NCBI GenBank assembly: GCA_002914845.1
Contig: JXTC01000356.1
Coordinates: 128,626-192,625, forward strand
Reading direction: 5' to 3'
Source of the DNA: Trema orientale
Lineage: Eukaryota; Streptophyta; Magnoliopsida; Rosales; Cannabaceae
DNA length: 64,000 nt
The notes beneath the pieces were generated by a model. It had not been told where the DNA came from. It searched no databases and was given only the letters and a program-made list of their open reading frames with translations. Made by a program: the position numbers and the translations under genes. Positions 48,819-60,149 of the stretch are shown here, one piece after another; within the stretch, counting starts at the first letter, position 1; each line of letters begins with the position of its first letter.

Positions 48819-51777
48819 ATATAATACATATATATAGAAATATATATACGAGCAATAGTGTGGTTTTTCTTGATGATGGGCTTTTGTCTATGCAGATAGG
48901 TGGAGGCGTTTTAAGGGGTAAGGGGGGGATTGAATTGGAGCGTTTCGAAGGGATCGAGTAGAGAGAGGAGAGGACTCGACGTACGTACGTGTCGGTGTTT
49001 GGGAGTTGAGAATCTGCAAAAACCAAAAACCAACGGCGATCGATGCTTATATTTGATCGTTACCGCTTTCTGCATGCGCCCGCCCTATATCGTGTTCCCA
49101 CCTNAAAGCCAAAAAAACAACAAAGGGCCTTTCAGCATTTAACACCAAAGACCTGAATGAAACTGATGAAAATCCAAACATTCACACCCCCAATATCTCA
49201 CATACAAAAAAACCCAAAAATATCTACCCAGATTTTTTCACTATCCAAAGCTAGTATATATAGTATTACCATTCTCTCTAGCTACGAGTGTCATATAGTT
49301 GGGACATGTAGCTAGCTAGGTCTTATTAATAATAATAATAATGATCTGTGGATTTTTATATCAATGGGTTTTATGGATTCTAGCTACAGTGAGATTATTG
49401 TGGAGAGAAGCCAATAGAAAGCAAAATTAATTTATAGAATCAATTTAATTATGATCAAAAGAACATATCATATATAGATGAAAGAATCATAATAAAGAGA
49501 GAAATTAATTATAAGTTCATTTGAGTCATTAAGACGATATATAACACTACTACTTCACACCTGAAACTGTCCAAAGAGGCTATAGCTTAGCTTCCACCTT
49601 TCAGTACTTGACAACAAAAAAGTTTTGACCACCCCAAGAAGAAGAAGATGAAGATGATGAAAAGAGAGATGCTTTAGAAGTTTTTAACTGGAGGGGTTAA
49701 GATTGTATGGGGAGGAGCACAGGGGAGAATTCTAGGACAGAGCCGGCGGCTGGTATAGCCTCAAGAAGGTAGCTTGGCGGTTGTCAATATTGGGTGGTGG
49801 CTGTGTCAGACCTCATATGACTAATAATAAAACTCTCTCTCTCTCTCTCTTTCTTTTTCTCTCTCTTGATTCGCTTCTCTCAATCCACTTTCATCTGTCT
49901 TCAGACGACTGTTCATCTTGAGTCTTTCATTCCCTTTCTTTATTTTTATTTATTTATTTATTTTTAAAAAATAAATAGTATTGGGTTTGATGGGGTTTTT
50001 GCTTCTTTCTGACATCTTTCCATTTGGGAAGACTTCCGTTTATAATTCCCCTCCCTATATTTTATGGAAAGACGTTGGTGTCCTCCATAATCACTCAATT
50101 TTCATGCTAGTCATACCATTCTTTGTGTAAAATCTCAGGAGAGCACTATTTTAACCAATCAACTATCACGGATAATTTAACTTCAGTTGATTAAGGAAAA
50201 CAACCTTTTCATTGGATAAAATTCAAAATGGATTGAGTTTTTCTTTTTTATGTTTCTGATTAATAAAAAAGTAATTAGCTTTTGACTCATATCACATATG
50301 AATTTCTCACAAAAGTGAATTCTCAATTCAAAGTCTTTCTTATTTTAAATGATTTCTCTAATTCGCTATGCATTTACATTTTTTTTGCAGTATAACACAT
50401 AAAATGTATTTCTCTTACATTTCTACCCTCTATGTGCGAATCATGTGCACCAACTTAGAAAACAGGTCAAAACAGTTGTCTGAAGTCCTTCATAGTCTGA
50501 TTACTTCAACATTATAGCCGACTGCAATAAAGATTTCCATATCCATTAGACCAGTACTTTAAAAAAATCTCAAAGTCAAAAAGAGTCCCATTATATGTTA
50601 CCAAAATTTCTACACAATACACATTTCCGTATCCATACTAGTCATATGTACGTTTTATTACATCATCATAACTCCAAAAGAAAATCCCCTTAAATTCAAT
50701 GAAAAACGTACATCTTATTATTATATATGATCTTTCTTCTCAATATCCTATCATCATATGCCGAGGGTAGTTCCGACAAATCAAGTCACCAGACCGGGTG
50801 CTCGAATAAAATTCAACCTGTATCTTTTAATAATTCCAGTTACTTGACCTACATAAAAATATAATAAATTAAAAGGTCTTTATAATATGGTACGTCTGAC
50901 AACACAGGAATAGAAATGGGACACAATTTGATCAGCGTGAGATAGGCACGTGCCCCGAGCCACGTAACTGAAGTAAGCGGAGTAAGCAAAGAGTTGAGAG
51001 AGAGAGAGAGAGAGAGAGAGGGGAGTGACGCTGGCGTCCGTTATTGCAACTGCTCCCACTGTGGACAAACGCTAGCGTTTCTTTTCTCTGTTCCACTGTT
51101 TTCTTCTCCTCTATTCCTCTCTGGGTGGGGTCGGTGCTACTGCTACCCTTTGATTACGGATTACGGTCCATTATCCTCTCTATGCACATCACCGTCACAG
51201 GCATAGACTCTTTTAATTGCAGGAAATACTTGCAAAAAGAGGGTGGTCCTTGGTTTGAAATCATGATTCGGTTTCTGTGATATGGACCCTTCTTGGGTTT
51301 TTGCAGCTGTCCAAATAAAGTGCCAGGTTTTATAATGGTGGGCCATCAAGGTTATCAGGGCCCACTGTCGTCGCCACCCATGGGCTTCGATGGCAGCTCA
51401 TCATCACTATAGGCTTGGAAGGCCCAATCCAAAGCAGGGCCCGGGTATAGCCTACGTAAGCAAGTAGTTTTTGTTTTGTGTTTATTTCTTTCGTTCTATG
51501 TGCTCCTGATATGGTAATGTCCATGATCATCTGGACCACCTTAGTTAAATGTATGCTACTATGATGACCGTACCGTAAGTAGCTGGCAGTTGCTAACTTG
51601 ACCGGGATAAAATCCGGACAAAAAACACTTGGGAAAATATGCTATCTGCCCTAAAAATGGGGAGGGCACGCTAAAGTGGCTACATGGTGTCGAAAACAAC
51701 TTACCATACGAATAGAGTCAGGTGATTCTATTCCAATTCATTGTCGATCAGTCAGTCAAGTGATTCTGTTCTAACTA

Positions 51778-51916
51778 ATAAATTGGTAATTTTAATTTAT
51801 TAATAAATTAAGTATAAACTTACCTAAAAAAAGTATAATTATAATTAATTAATAAATAAATTGGTGATTCTAATTAATAAATTAAGTATTAACTTACCTA
51901 AAAAAATGTAATTATA
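51778..51916. repeat. Tandem duplication, two units, period about 78 bp
   Basis: Units 51778-51843 and 51856-51916 share 'ataaattggt' and 'aataaattaagtat', then 'aacttacctaaaaaaa' and 'taattata', with small indels. Confidence 0.85.
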
Positions 51917-51960
51917 ACAATAGGTTGATATACGTAAGGTGCCTATATCATTACCCTAAT

Positions 51961-52000
51961 TAACCAAGACCACAGCTTATTAACCAGGACCACAGCCTAT
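51961..52000. repeat. Perfectly abutting 20-bp tandem duplication
   Basis: taaccaagaccacagcttat is followed at once by taaccaggaccacagcctat (two mismatches). Confidence 0.9.
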
Positions 52001-52151
52001 TGTAGCTATTATTATTCCAAAAGGGGAGGGGAATGTCTCGAGTATTAACATATTTCTCTGTGTATGTTCTTTCGCCATCTTCTGCGAGTATCAGTATCAC
52101 AATACCTCAAAAGATAAACGATTACTACTTATTATGCAATCCAGGGACTTG

Positions 52152-52184
<33 letters not shown>

Positions 52185-52368
52185 AGAAAAAAAGAAAGAA
52201 AGATTTAGTCATCGACACATAAAAAGAGTCGATAGACATACCATCTCTAGTTTATTTGCTTTAAGGGAGGAAAAGAAAACTAAAAAGATCCAACATCATG
52301 ATGCAGCTTCATCATGAGAAAATCAAAACAGTTTTGTGTAGTACTAGTACCCTTATATATCCTAATAA

Positions 52369-53232
52369 TTAACTCTTCTGATCAGGCTTCCTAGCACGCC
52401 TCCTACGCTCCACAACATCCTCATCCATGATCACCTTCTCCTTCGGCGGAGCCTCCTCCACCTGAACCTCTATCTCATCCCCACTCGGCGGCGCTTTCGC
52501 CACCCGCCCAACCTCCTCATCGGGTGTCCCAACCACCGTCTCCTTGATCTTCTGCCCGGTCTCCTTGGCCGTGTCCCACGCGCTCTGCACCGTCTCCTTC
52601 GCCTTCTCACCCATGCTCTTCACCGTCTCAGCCGCCTTGTGCGTCCCCTCCTTGGCCTTCTCCTTGGCACCGTGTGCGTAGTCTTTGGCTCGCTCCTTGG
52701 CGCCCTCGGCCGTCTCCGCGGCCCTCTGCGTTTTCTCCTTGGCCTTCTCGCTCACCGAAGCCGCCGTGTCCTTGGTCTTCTCCTTCGTCTCGTGCGCGTA
52801 CTCTTTGGCCCTGTCTTTCATCTCCTTCGCGGTCTCTTTGCTCCTCTCCATGTTCTCTTTCATGGCTTCTTTTGCTCTCTCCGTCACCTCGTCAGGGTCT
52901 GAATCGGCGTCGTTTCGCCGGCACTGCCTCGACGAGTCGTACGCTTTGTCCGCCCTCGAGTCCCTCGACTCTTCTGCCGCATTTCGTCCCTGAAAAGTTA
53001 AACCTAATTATTTTTTATTTTCTTTTAAAATAAAAAAAGAGCTTTATAAAAAAACTAAAAGATGGCCATTCAATAATAAAGTATGGCGAGAGTTATTTAC
53101 GTCAGAGTGTTTCGAGGCAGATGTGAAGCAGACCCTGGAGACTTTTCTCGATGGCTTGAGAGAAAGCTGGGTTTGGGGGAAAGCTTTCGAGAGGTTGATG
53201 AAGCCATTTTTGGCGAGAAACTTGGTTGCCAT
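52369..53232 (-). CDS. Group 3 LEA protein (LEA_4) with a likely mitochondrial presequence; 2 exons
   Basis: Late embryogenesis abundant protein of about 250 residues. Exon 1 is 53232 down to 53101 (44 codons), exon 2 is 52989 down to 52369; the intron is 111 bp with GT-AG borders and phase 0. The N-terminus [20 protein letters not shown] continues with basic, hydroxylated residues ([20 protein letters not shown]). It lacks acidic residues before the final Asp, as mitochondrial presequences do; a plastid target is also possible. From about residue 79, imperfect 11-residue repeats rich in Ala, Lys, Glu and Thr ([40 protein letters not shown]) run to about residue 195 and would form amphipathic helices that protect membranes on drying. 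The tail is acidic then basic ([13 protein letters not shown]). The start at 52887 (MTERAKE) would miss exon 1 and is rejected. The repeat-coding exon is GC-rich with mostly G/C third positions, unlike the neighbours. Confidence 0.88.
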
Positions 53233-53332
53233 TGTTGTTGGAATTGGATATGGTTGTGTTGTGATCTTCTTTGTTCGGTTTGTGAATTTTGTCACCAGCT
53301 TTTATAATTTTTTCTTTTCATTTTTTTGACGC

Positions 53333-53416
53333 TGCATGTGTTGTGATATATAAGGTGTTTGACGTGAGGAAGGTGGCAGCTCAAGTTGCAGCCACGTGTG
53401 TGAGATGACACGTGTG
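53333..53416 (-). promoter_or_regulatory. LEA core promoter: TATA box, two ABRE/G-box-like motifs and an RY core
   Basis: Read toward the LEA gene: CACACGTGTC (53416-53407 region) and CACACGTGGC (about 53400-53391) are ABRE-type elements bound by ABA-responsive bZIP factors. TTATATATC at about 53353-53345 is a good TATA box about 115 nt upstream of the start codon. CATGCA at 53338-53333 is the RY core bound by B3 factors of the ABI3/FUS3/LEC2 group. The arrangement is typical of seed- and ABA-induced LEA promoters. Function is inferred from motif and position only. Confidence 0.65.
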
Positions 53417-53989
53417 GGGCACTTTGTTTCCCTTATTGACGGGGCGGTGTAGTTAGTCAACACATGTTCTAGCTTTCAAGTCAGAGTCCCCACGAAGTAG
53501 AGATTGGATGAAAATAAAATTAGAAAAAGGAAAAAAAGGGCGAGCAGTCTCAAGAAAATGCAATTATTTTAATGAAATAATTGTAGTCAAGCGATAATTA
53601 CTTCCCATGCATTTATAATCGAGTAAGTCACTAGAGGCTAGAGCCAACATTTTAGGTCCTTCTAAATATATATCAGCTCTTTAAACAAAAAGGGAAAGAA
53701 ATGGAAACACCTATTAAAATGAAGGCCATAAGACAACTATTTATTATAATTTCTCTTAAGGACGATCAAACTACTTTTAGAAGGGAAATGCATTTGAATG
53801 GGAGTAATTTGGGTTTTCCTTTTATGTAAATATTTTTCCAAATATCTTTTTTAAGAGTGTTATGATATTAGTAATCGATAATTACTATATTTATGATCTA
53901 AATTTATGTTTTTTTTGGGATTGACAGTCACTAATTTAATATCTACTCTTAGTTATTAATATTGTGACACTCGTTAAAAAGTATTATTC

Positions 53990-54280
53990 TACAAAATGTG
54001 CTTAGAAAGATGGGCCTTATAGAAATATGACTAAATTTTAGGTCCAATTTAAGTAAATATTTTTTTGTCAAATGTTATAGCAAAATGTCTGGTATATATG
54101 TTTATATACTAAGTGTAAAATTTTATATACCAAGTATAAAAAATTATATACCCAATACATTTCATTACAGTAACTAAAATTAGTAGATAAACAAATCTAC
54201 TAAGTATAAGATAATTAGTTATAAAATTTAGAAAATAGACATCTACTTAATCTAATTTAAAATATTAGTCATTCACCTAA
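53990..54280. mobile_element. MITE family C, copy 1
   Basis: Carries 'gactaaattttaggtccaat', 'ttaagtaaatatt' and 'atgttatagcaaaatgtctg', followed by repeated 'tatataccaagtat' words. The far end shows weaker inverted counterparts. The same phrases occur in the opposite direction at about 57140-57250. Termini approximate. Confidence 0.5.
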
Positions 54281-54474
54281 ATTTCTCTAGAAATATCGCT
54301 TTACCCATGAACACCACTAGTAAGTCCTCCAAAGTCCAAAAAGCCCAATAAGTATCACATTGCCGTTCAGACCACACCACATCAATAAAGGAGGAAATTT
54401 GATTTTTTTTTAATGGTAATTTTTCAAAAAATTGAAAAATCCTAGATTCTGAATAATTTGAAATTTTCCAAATT

Positions 54475-54640
54475 TTAATTTGAAACATGCTATTTTCAAA
54501 AATATTTAGACAAATAGCACTTCTTATTAAGTGATGAGTTACTTGAGGTAATAATTTGAAAATATTTTAATTCGAAGCATGCTATTTTAAAAAGTATTTA
54601 ATAAAATTCCATTTTTTATTAAGTGATGAGATACTTGAGA
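54475..54640. repeat. Direct duplication within a family B element
   Basis: 54475-54551 and 54569-54640 share 'gcatgctatttt', 'aaaa.tattta' and 'tattaagtgatgag.tacttgag'. They are followed by 'ggtaacttgactggttactg', similar to text at 40.3 and 56.6 kb. Confidence 0.6.
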
Positions 54641-54904
54641 CAGGTAACTTGACTGGTTACTGCAAGTATCCTAACTCGTTACCTCAAGTACCGTTGAAAA
54701 ATACTAATTTTGAAAAAAACGTAATATTTTTCTAAATATTTATTTAAAGTGTTATTTTTCTAAAAGAACTTTTAAAAAGTGATATATTTTTAAATTCAAT
54801 CCAAGGATTTTCAAAAAAATTTGCCCTAGTATTTTTAAATTTTTGGTACTTTAGGCCTGGAATTTTGTAAGAAGCGCTCAATAAAAGAGTATTTATAAGA
54901 AATG

Positions 54905-55175
54905 GCCTTTTTCTTTAAGATTACTTTAAAGAATGGCCTTTTTTTTCTACACATATTTAATAAATGAGCGTTATATAATTTAATTTAGATAAATGACTAT
55001 TTTTTAATTAATATATTTTTTTGTAAAGTAAATCAACTTTTGAAAAAGTAAATCAATTTTATAAAAAATAAATCAATTTTTGAAAAAGTAAATAAATTTT
55101 TCAAAAAATAAGTCAATATATTTTGATATACTAAATATGAAAAACGGCCATTCTTTAAATAATTCTCAAAATTCA
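54905..55175. mobile_element. Small inverted-repeat element (MITE family D)
   Basis: The left arm 'ctttaaagaatggccttttt' is mirrored at the right by 'aaaaacggccattctttaaa'. The centre is AT-rich with repeated 'aaaaagtaaatcaatttt' words. Termini approximate. Confidence 0.5.
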
Positions 55176-55416
55176 CCTGTTTTTAACAGTATTTGGAAAA
55201 TAGCCATTTTGCAAATTATGATACAAAATTCAGCCATTTGGCTAAAAAAGCCCATGTAAAGTGTGAAAAGAGTTGGCCCCTAAAATTGATTTGGGGCATT
55301 TTTCTTTAAAAAAGGGCTTCATACAAAAATTCAGCAGATCTGGATTTTTCAATTTTAAAATCCGCATTGATTTGAAAAAAGAATCACTTCTTAAAACTTT
55401 ATTTATAATAATACCA

Positions 55417-56572
55417 TTTTTAAAAGGGATAGTATCATTTTTATGCCCTATATTTTGATGCTTTATTCGGTTTATACCTTGTGTTTTGGTATTATCAATA
55501 AGGTGGCTCTATTGTCACTCCTTTGTCTACTCTATGCACACTTTTTCTAAAAATAAAAATTTTAATTTTAATTATTTCTTATTTTAAACCCTTATAATTC
55601 CTAAATTATCCTTTGATTAGATTAGTTTTACTTTACCTACCATTTTTTGTTCTGTCCTAACTTCTTTGCTCATACCCTGTACCCTTGTTTATTATTTTCT
55701 TCCTCTTTTGTGCATCTCTCTCGCTAACCAAGGAGGTTTTGTTTTGAGTTTAGGTTTTCCTTAAGCTAAAAATATTGGTGGGCCAAAAATTCAAATGCCT
55801 AATCAGGTATATAAATGTATATAAATATTTTGTGATACAAGCAAAGACAAGCAACAAATTTTAAATTGATCGTTCAAATGGGGTATCAAATCCCAGCCGT
55901 GTATGTGAAATATCACAAAAAAAAAGTTGTTTTAAGAAATTAAAAGTTGAATCAGTATATATTTATATATATCCAAATAGGATATATATGAGTAACATTT
56001 TATGTTAGCTATGAGTTTATAGCCGTGTGAATATCCATAGTCGTAGATCATTAAAATATTTTTGCATGAAAACCAATTTGAGTTTAAGAAAAGAGTATGA
56101 ATAGAATTGAATTTTTTTAAAAAAAAATGTCCAGAAAGAGAGGTATAAATAGATGTTTTGAAAAAAAAAATGTACTAAAAAGTAATTCTACTTATGATTT
56201 ATTTGATAATAAAAGAAATTAAATGAAAAGAGGTGGTGAGAGTAGACAATGGGGTGGTAATAGACCCACTCTTATCAATATTAACCTTTATATTTGAATT
56301 TTATTGCAAATTTATACCTTGACACTAATTAAGAGGTGTTAATTTACTAAGATGATTTAATAAACTTATTCTCGGATCAGTTTTTATATGGTTTATTTTC
56401 AATTTTTTAAATGGAAACTTGGTAAATTAACTTCTCTAAATTGGTGTCAGAATATAAATTTGTAATAGATTTCAAATCGAAAAGTTAATGTTGATAATAA
56501 ACAAAACACAGGTATAGTTTGAACAAAGTGTCAAAATACACGATATAAAAGTCATCATATCCCCTTTTAAAA
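55417..56572. mobile_element. 1138-bp Mutator-like non-autonomous transposon with about 80-bp inverted repeats
   Basis: Element 55426-56563. It starts gggatagtatcatttttatg and ends with the inverse catcatatccc. Matching inner blocks include 'tataccttgtgttttg', inverse of 'caaaacacaggtata', and 'atattttgatgcttt', inverse of 'aaagtgtcaaaatac'. Flanks tttttaaaa (55417-55425) and cttttaaaa (56564-56572) agree at 8 of 9 bases, a Mutator-type 9-bp target duplication. No transposase reading frame. It appears to sit inside an older family B repeat whose text flanks it on both sides. Confidence 0.82.
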
Positions 56573-56974
56573 ATATTTAGAAAAATATCATTTTTATTCA
56601 AAATTTGTATTTTTTTAATGGTACTTGAGGTAACTAAATACTTGACCAGTTAATTCGAGCATCTCATCAATTAGTAAAAGGAATTATTTATCTAAATATT
56701 TTTAAGAGTGGTATCTTCTAGATAAATCTAGATTTTTCAAACAATTTTAAAATCAAGAATTTTTGAATTTTTTATTTGTTTTTGAAAATTTTCCCTTAAA
56801 AATCAAATTTCCTCTTAAAAAAAAAAAGAATTATGTTTTCATTAGAAAAACTGCTAAATAAAAAGTCGCAACTACAAAAGCGTTAATTAGTATAACTTCC
56901 TTATATTTGAAAAAAAAAGAATAAAAGAATTAAAAAAAATTTGCATACCTTCCTTCATTTGTTTTGTAGGGAAA

Positions 56975-57255
56975 TTAGAGTAGGTCTCCTCTTTTACACT
57001 TCATTTTAATACATGTCTATTTTTCTCTTTTTATAGTTAAATGTCTGAATATATGTATTTTTATACTTAGAATATATACCGATATATGCTCTTTAGTTTA
57101 TATAATGAATATATTAGCTTTTATATTCAATATATCATATATTTTATATTTGATATATAAACTAATGTATTAGTTATTTTGCTACAGCATTTTAAAAACT
57201 CACATTTACTTAAAATGGGCCTAAAATTAGATCATTTTGCTATGATACCATTATT
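56975..57255. mobile_element. MITE family C, copy 2 (opposite orientation to copy 1)
   Basis: 'ttttgctacagcatttt', 'catttacttaaaatgggcct' and 'aaaattagatcattttgcta' are the reverse complement of the copy at 54.0-54.1 kb with some changes. The left end (about 56985-57050) has a degenerate inverted counterpart. Confidence 0.55.
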
Positions 57256-59805
57256 TGTAAGAGGAAATGAACCTAATTAGGAGTAATTTAAGCCGAAATG
57301 ACCTTTTTTTAATTTTTTTTAAGGATTGTATTATTTTTCAAATTGATTATGTTGGGAAGTGATACTAGTCACAGTGTTAGTGGCTATGGTTATAATATTT
57401 ATTATGTGTCACAAATGCCAAACACCTACTTTAACAAAAGGAGCTGCGACATTATTGTTTAAATTAATATCATCGAAATTACATGCCTATATATGCTTGT
57501 AAAAAGAAAAAAAGTTCCAAACATTTTTTTAACAAAAAGAAGAAAATTGAAGCTCTATTTTCTATTTTATTTGGATAACTTATAGACGATGCATTTCATC
57601 GGGAAGTAGAGAACTAGCTTCAAAGTTTTTTTGTAAATTGCGTAATTTTTATCCAAAAGTCAGGGGGGAAAAAAAAGAAAGAAAGACTCGTTGGTAAAGG
57701 AGTCTCCTTGGGTTGGTCAACACTTGCAATTAATTACAATTAATTAGAGAGAATCAGCCACAGTTTGATTACCATAATGTCACATTTTTTTTCAACAGGG
57801 CCCTTTGGACTGGTGCGATTCTTTCAGTTACACAAAATTCCAAATGGGGAAGAAAAGTCCTCTGCCTCCGCACAAGGTTTTCAAAGTTCCACCACTGCTA
57901 TTCCTCTCTCCTCTCATGGTCAAGAAAAAGTGCCCATATGGTGACCTTTTTCGGGTAAAGATCACAATATTTTTTCCATATAGTTTAACATATAAATACA
58001 TATATATAAAAATTCCTATGCGTGTAAATATTTATTTTACTTCTTTTGGGTATTGCATCAGACAGCTATATAAACGACATTGAAGACAATGAAGTTGCTT
58101 CTTGTTAGGACTGGTCCACTTCTCATGTTATGTTTCATATGCATTGTAGATTTCAGATGACTTTTAAACCTGTTTGAATTCCGATAATTGCATGGTCACT
58201 TGGTTAGAATTCTAGCACTTTAGGTAAATTAATTGAAGAAAAAGGTACTAATGAAAATTCTGCTTTTCCAAAAATTCGTGCATTTTATTTGCTAGGAGAC
58301 TTGGTACACAATACTAATCATATAATTAAATTCATGTTAGATATGCAAACAAAGTTTCATATTGGCCAGAGAGAAAGATAAAAGGTTCACTTGGGCTGCT
58401 CCATTCAATTGGTTGATTTTTTGAGCTAGAACACAAATCCTAACAAGTGGAATATCAAAGATAAGAGCCATATCAAAACATGTGGAGATACAATCTTCTT
58501 ATATACCAATATGTGGGGTGATGAAGAACCATGATAGACCGAAGAAACTTATAAATTCCTTCGATACATGTCTGCATTTTCTTCTAGTTAGACATGTTTG
58601 TTATCTAGAGGTGTCTAATAAAGAGTTGCTGTATGCTGAGGCTTTAGAAACACTTAGTTTTAAATTATAGTAGAACATGCCAATATAATTAGCAGTACTA
58701 CTATATTTTTCTTCTGAATTAGAAATGGCTAAATTAAGTAGGAGAGACTGATTAGGAAGAAACACAATATTCAAGGTGACATTAAGCATTTATTTACCTA
58801 GTCATAGTAATTGCTTAACGAAACCTTATTATTATAATTTCTACATATCTACATATCTTTGTTTTTACATACCAAATATTGTTTTACTATAAAGTCAAGA
58901 TATTTTCTAATGCGCTGTTGCATGGCGTTCCAGGATACTTGCGCATTGATCGTTGATGTATCCCTTTACTGATTCAAGTGATAAATCAATTTGTTCACCT
59001 TGCTTAATTATGGTGCAGAAAAATTTCTCCTGTTTTTGTTGTATAATTAGTATTTTTTCATGCTGACCAATCAAAATTTTGGGGACAATTAAACCTTTTA
59101 GTACCCTCTTATAGTCAAGCATGAACTGTAACTCGAGTGTCATGACAGTTATTTAACAATGCGTCGTTAATCTATGCTTCCCATATAATTATGTGTTTAT
59201 GAATGTATATTCAGATGTCCAACTAAAATGCTCTTGCTTAATTAGTAATTACAATGTTCAACTGTAACATTTTCTTATTTACCAAAAAAATACAATAATA
59301 ATAATAAAAAAATGACAATGAGCTGTGAAAGCCACATTGAACATCTTTGCTTGAAACAAGTGACAAGGTAGAACGACAAAACAGAATAAAATGGAACAAC
59401 CATGAAAATCCGGAGGTGGTTCAAAAACCAAAATAAATTGTACTTGGGCATTTTTCTATATATGAAAACAAAGAGCAAAATCACGACTAAATCATGGATT
59501 TATGATGATGATTTAGAAGCATGGATTTTCCTATATAATATATCATTCAAAGTCAAGGGAATAAAATGAATGGAGATTGGAGATCATATTAGGCAAAGTA
59601 TATCTATTTGGGAGCAATTGCATGGTGTTGTGTGCAAGAAGAAAGCCCAAGTCTGTGCCACATTTAAACCAAAGGTGGCGCCAAGTTTGAAAGGCTATAA
59701 GTCTCACTCTACTTTCTCTCTCACTCTCCCACTGGTCAGATGGGTATCCCAAAGCCACCACCCTCCGGCCACCTGTCTCCCAACCCACCCCATCGGAACC
59801 CCTCT

Positions 59806-59810
<5 letters not shown>

Positions 59811-59854
<44 letters not shown>
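59811..59854 (+). repeat. Long CT (GAGA) dinucleotide tract upstream of LEC2
   Basis: About 22 uninterrupted CT repeats, some 120 bp upstream of the TATA box and 300 bp upstream of the start codon. GA/CT repeats are binding sites for plant BBR/BPC proteins. Long apparent ORFs on both strands here are products of the repeat. Confidence 0.95.
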
Positions 59855-59856
<2 letters not shown>

Positions 59857-59972
59857 CCCACCACACCGACGCCTCTGCCATTTTGGACGCGTTTCTCTTG
59901 CTTTTGCCACACCTGTGCTCCCTTCACTGGCACCAATATTTCCACCCCACGCCCCCCCACCTTGCCCCTTCT

Positions 59973-59978
59973 TATATA
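59973..59978 (+). promoter_or_regulatory. TATA box of the LEC2-type gene
   Basis: tatata in the context ccttcttatatacaacc, about 170 nt upstream of the ATG, in otherwise C-rich DNA. Transcription would start near 60005; the leader from there to 60149 contains no ATG. Confidence 0.65.
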
Positions 59979-60149
59979 CAACCCACACTTCTTTCCTATA
60001 TATCCCAAAATTATAACACTCACACATACAGTACACACACTGCTGTGTTTGTCTGTCTCTCTGATATACATACATACATATTTATCTATATATATAGACA
60101 CGCATATATATAGATCTTTGCGTTGTCGTACGTTTTGATAATTATAACA

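Larger units (their letters stand above)
48819..52368. other. Intergenic DNA: second Dof promoter and LEA 3' flank
   Basis: The Dof leader/promoter lies just above 48819, with one undetermined base at 49104. Other content: a CT tract at about 49832-49866, a GA microsatellite (50996-51020) with a G-box CACGTG at 50947-50952, two small tandem duplications (listed separately) and an A-rich stretch at 52150-52200. The GC-richer piece at 51000-51540 has overlapping short ORFs on both strands but no recognisable protein. Confidence 0.45.
53417..59810. other. Gene-free, transposon-rich DNA between the LEA gene and LEC2
   Basis: Mostly MITE debris (separate entries at 53990-54280, 54475-54640, 54905-55175, 55417-56572 and 56975-57255). 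From about 57300 to 59810 the DNA is AT-rich with no gene I can support. The ORF at 57805-58083 has no family features, and the ORFs at 59543-60173 are mostly readings of the CT repeat. Confidence 0.5.

Noticed and set aside
52369-52887. LEA protein starting at [12 protein letters not shown]
   Set aside because: The frame stays open upstream to a good splice acceptor at 52990-52991, and a presequence-like exon 1 joins in frame, so the internal Met is not the start.
57805-58083. 92-aa ORF with Lys/Pro-rich start
   Set aside because: No recognisable domain, AT-rich end giving Tyr-Ile repeats, no splice or promoter support.
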